From Amblyomma americanum (lineage: Eukaryota; Arthropoda; Arachnida; Ixodida; Ixodidae): a DNA stretch of 64,000 nt. Below are positions 63,165 through 64,000 of the stretch, piece by piece. Numbering within the stretch: position 1 is the stretch's first letter; every line of letters starts with the position of its first letter. A model generated the notes under the pieces. It saw only the letters and a program-made list of their open reading frames with translations. It did no database searches and was not told the origin of the DNA. The translations under genes were made by a program, and so were the position numbers. Location: contig NC_135500.1 in assembly GCF_052857255.1 (NCBI RefSeq), positions 101,765,394 through 101,829,393 of the forward strand, in the 5' to 3' direction.

Positions 63165-64000
63165 CACATCAAGATGAATCTACCATTCTCACTCACCTCT
63201 AGAAATTTTACACAGCAACTCTATTGCTACGATCTAACAAAAAGGCGTCGACACGGGCGAAGCCTAGTGAAAGTACAGCTGCCAGTCGCCGAGGGAGCGA
63301 TCCACTTCGAAAGCGACAGGTGAGACGTTTACGGTTGAAGAGAACCGATAACACAGCACGAAGAGAAATGAGCGCAAAAACGCTTTTGTTGAGAAAACAC
63401 GCACCAGCACGCGTGCCTTTCTGCACTGAGGTAGCCTAGGCGTAGCACGGATGACCCCGCTACTTTTTAAAGGGATAGCTTTAAGGCTCACATTGAGCGG
63501 AATAGGCGCCATCGGCGTTTTGTCGAGAAACTCACGCCTTATCCTTTGTGGTTTAATGCGACGTAGTGGCACCGGCATGCGGAGGCCACCGGAATACCCC
63601 CTCGATCTGATGAATGCCGCTGACCCTGCAGATGGCGCGCGAGCAGTATAACGTTTCCTCAGTCTGCAACCTGCGTCGTTGTGGAAGCTCCTTGGTGGCG
63701 AATGATTATGTGTGTAGTGCAGTAAGTACTAATATATGTGTGTGTATCAGAAACAACATCTGCGAAAACTACAGGGTGGAAGAGTTCAACGACAGAAATG
63801 CGGAAACTGTGTGGTAATAATCGTGACAAATTTGTTAAGTTGAACGAAGAGCACTGACTATGTGCGAAGAGAAACCGCTGAAGGGAGCCATAAACGCTAT
63901 CGATTGGCATCCTTAAAGGGGCAGGTTAAGAGTCTTCTTATAATTACATTTTTTCAGTAGTAAACGAGCACATTTTGGCTATTTCGACAACATGAGTGCA
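63165..64000. other. Stretch without supported gene
   Basis: Short overlapping open frames (63208-63651) without motifs on either strand. Nothing called. Confidence 0.45.

Overview
The window looks like nuclear DNA of a hard tick (Ixodidae). The basis is the repeat content: tRNA-headed SINEs closely resembling the Ruka-type SINE described from ixodid ticks, many CR1-group and RNase H-bearing I-group LINEs, and Penelope-like elements with a GIY-YIG nuclease. Introns and canonical eukaryotic splice signals are also visible. The species cannot be told from the sequence alone. Almost everything annotatable is mobile DNA, and much of it is nested.

Layout. 0.3-8 kb: pieces of a minus-strand I-group LINE (ORF1 and nuclease start at 6.1-7.9 kb, RT and RNase H at 0.3-2.3 kb) flank a CR1-group LINE, which itself holds a younger I-group fragment bounded by a clean 12-bp target duplication. 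8.2-8.4 kb: a compact cluster of RFX, NRF1 and CRE-like palindromes. 8.6-12.7 kb: a SINE nest, including a composite SINE that carries one target duplication, and a short unassigned minus-strand reading frame.

12.8-35.6 kb: one plus-strand LINE copy (called LINE-A here) that later insertions broke into pieces. The first is a 14.7-kb segment (13621-28317) with matching imperfect terminal inverted repeats, a TA duplication, a 20-bp subterminal array on the left and a 30-bp palindrome-cored array on the right. The LINE reading frame resumes on the far side at the same codon. Inside this segment are three Penelope-like copies and a set of minus-strand exon-like blocks with good splice sites. The second insertion is a LINE 3' tail at 28.4-28.8 kb. 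The third is a 5'-truncated LINE (LINE-B) with an intact nuclease-end/RT/RNase H frame at 32.1-35.2 kb.

36.2-42.7 kb: a second, nearly full-length LINE-A copy on the minus strand, tail to tail with the first and carrying a 600-bp MITE-like element with 24-bp inverted termini. 43-45.3 kb: an inverted repeat pair and little else. 45.9-55.1 kb: three more LINEs in plus orientation, one of which has an I-group LINE inserted in its ORF1 with a 10-bp target duplication. 55.6-56.2 kb: the only host gene family I recognise, a GILT (gamma-interferon-inducible lysosomal thiol reductase) retrocopy with stops and a frameshift. 56.3-64 kb: mostly AT-rich sequence with two SINEs and a LINE tail and no supported gene.

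No rRNA, true tRNA, CRISPR array or prokaryotic gene was seen. Element boundaries are read by eye and are accurate to a few bases where a target duplication is cited, and to tens of bases elsewhere.
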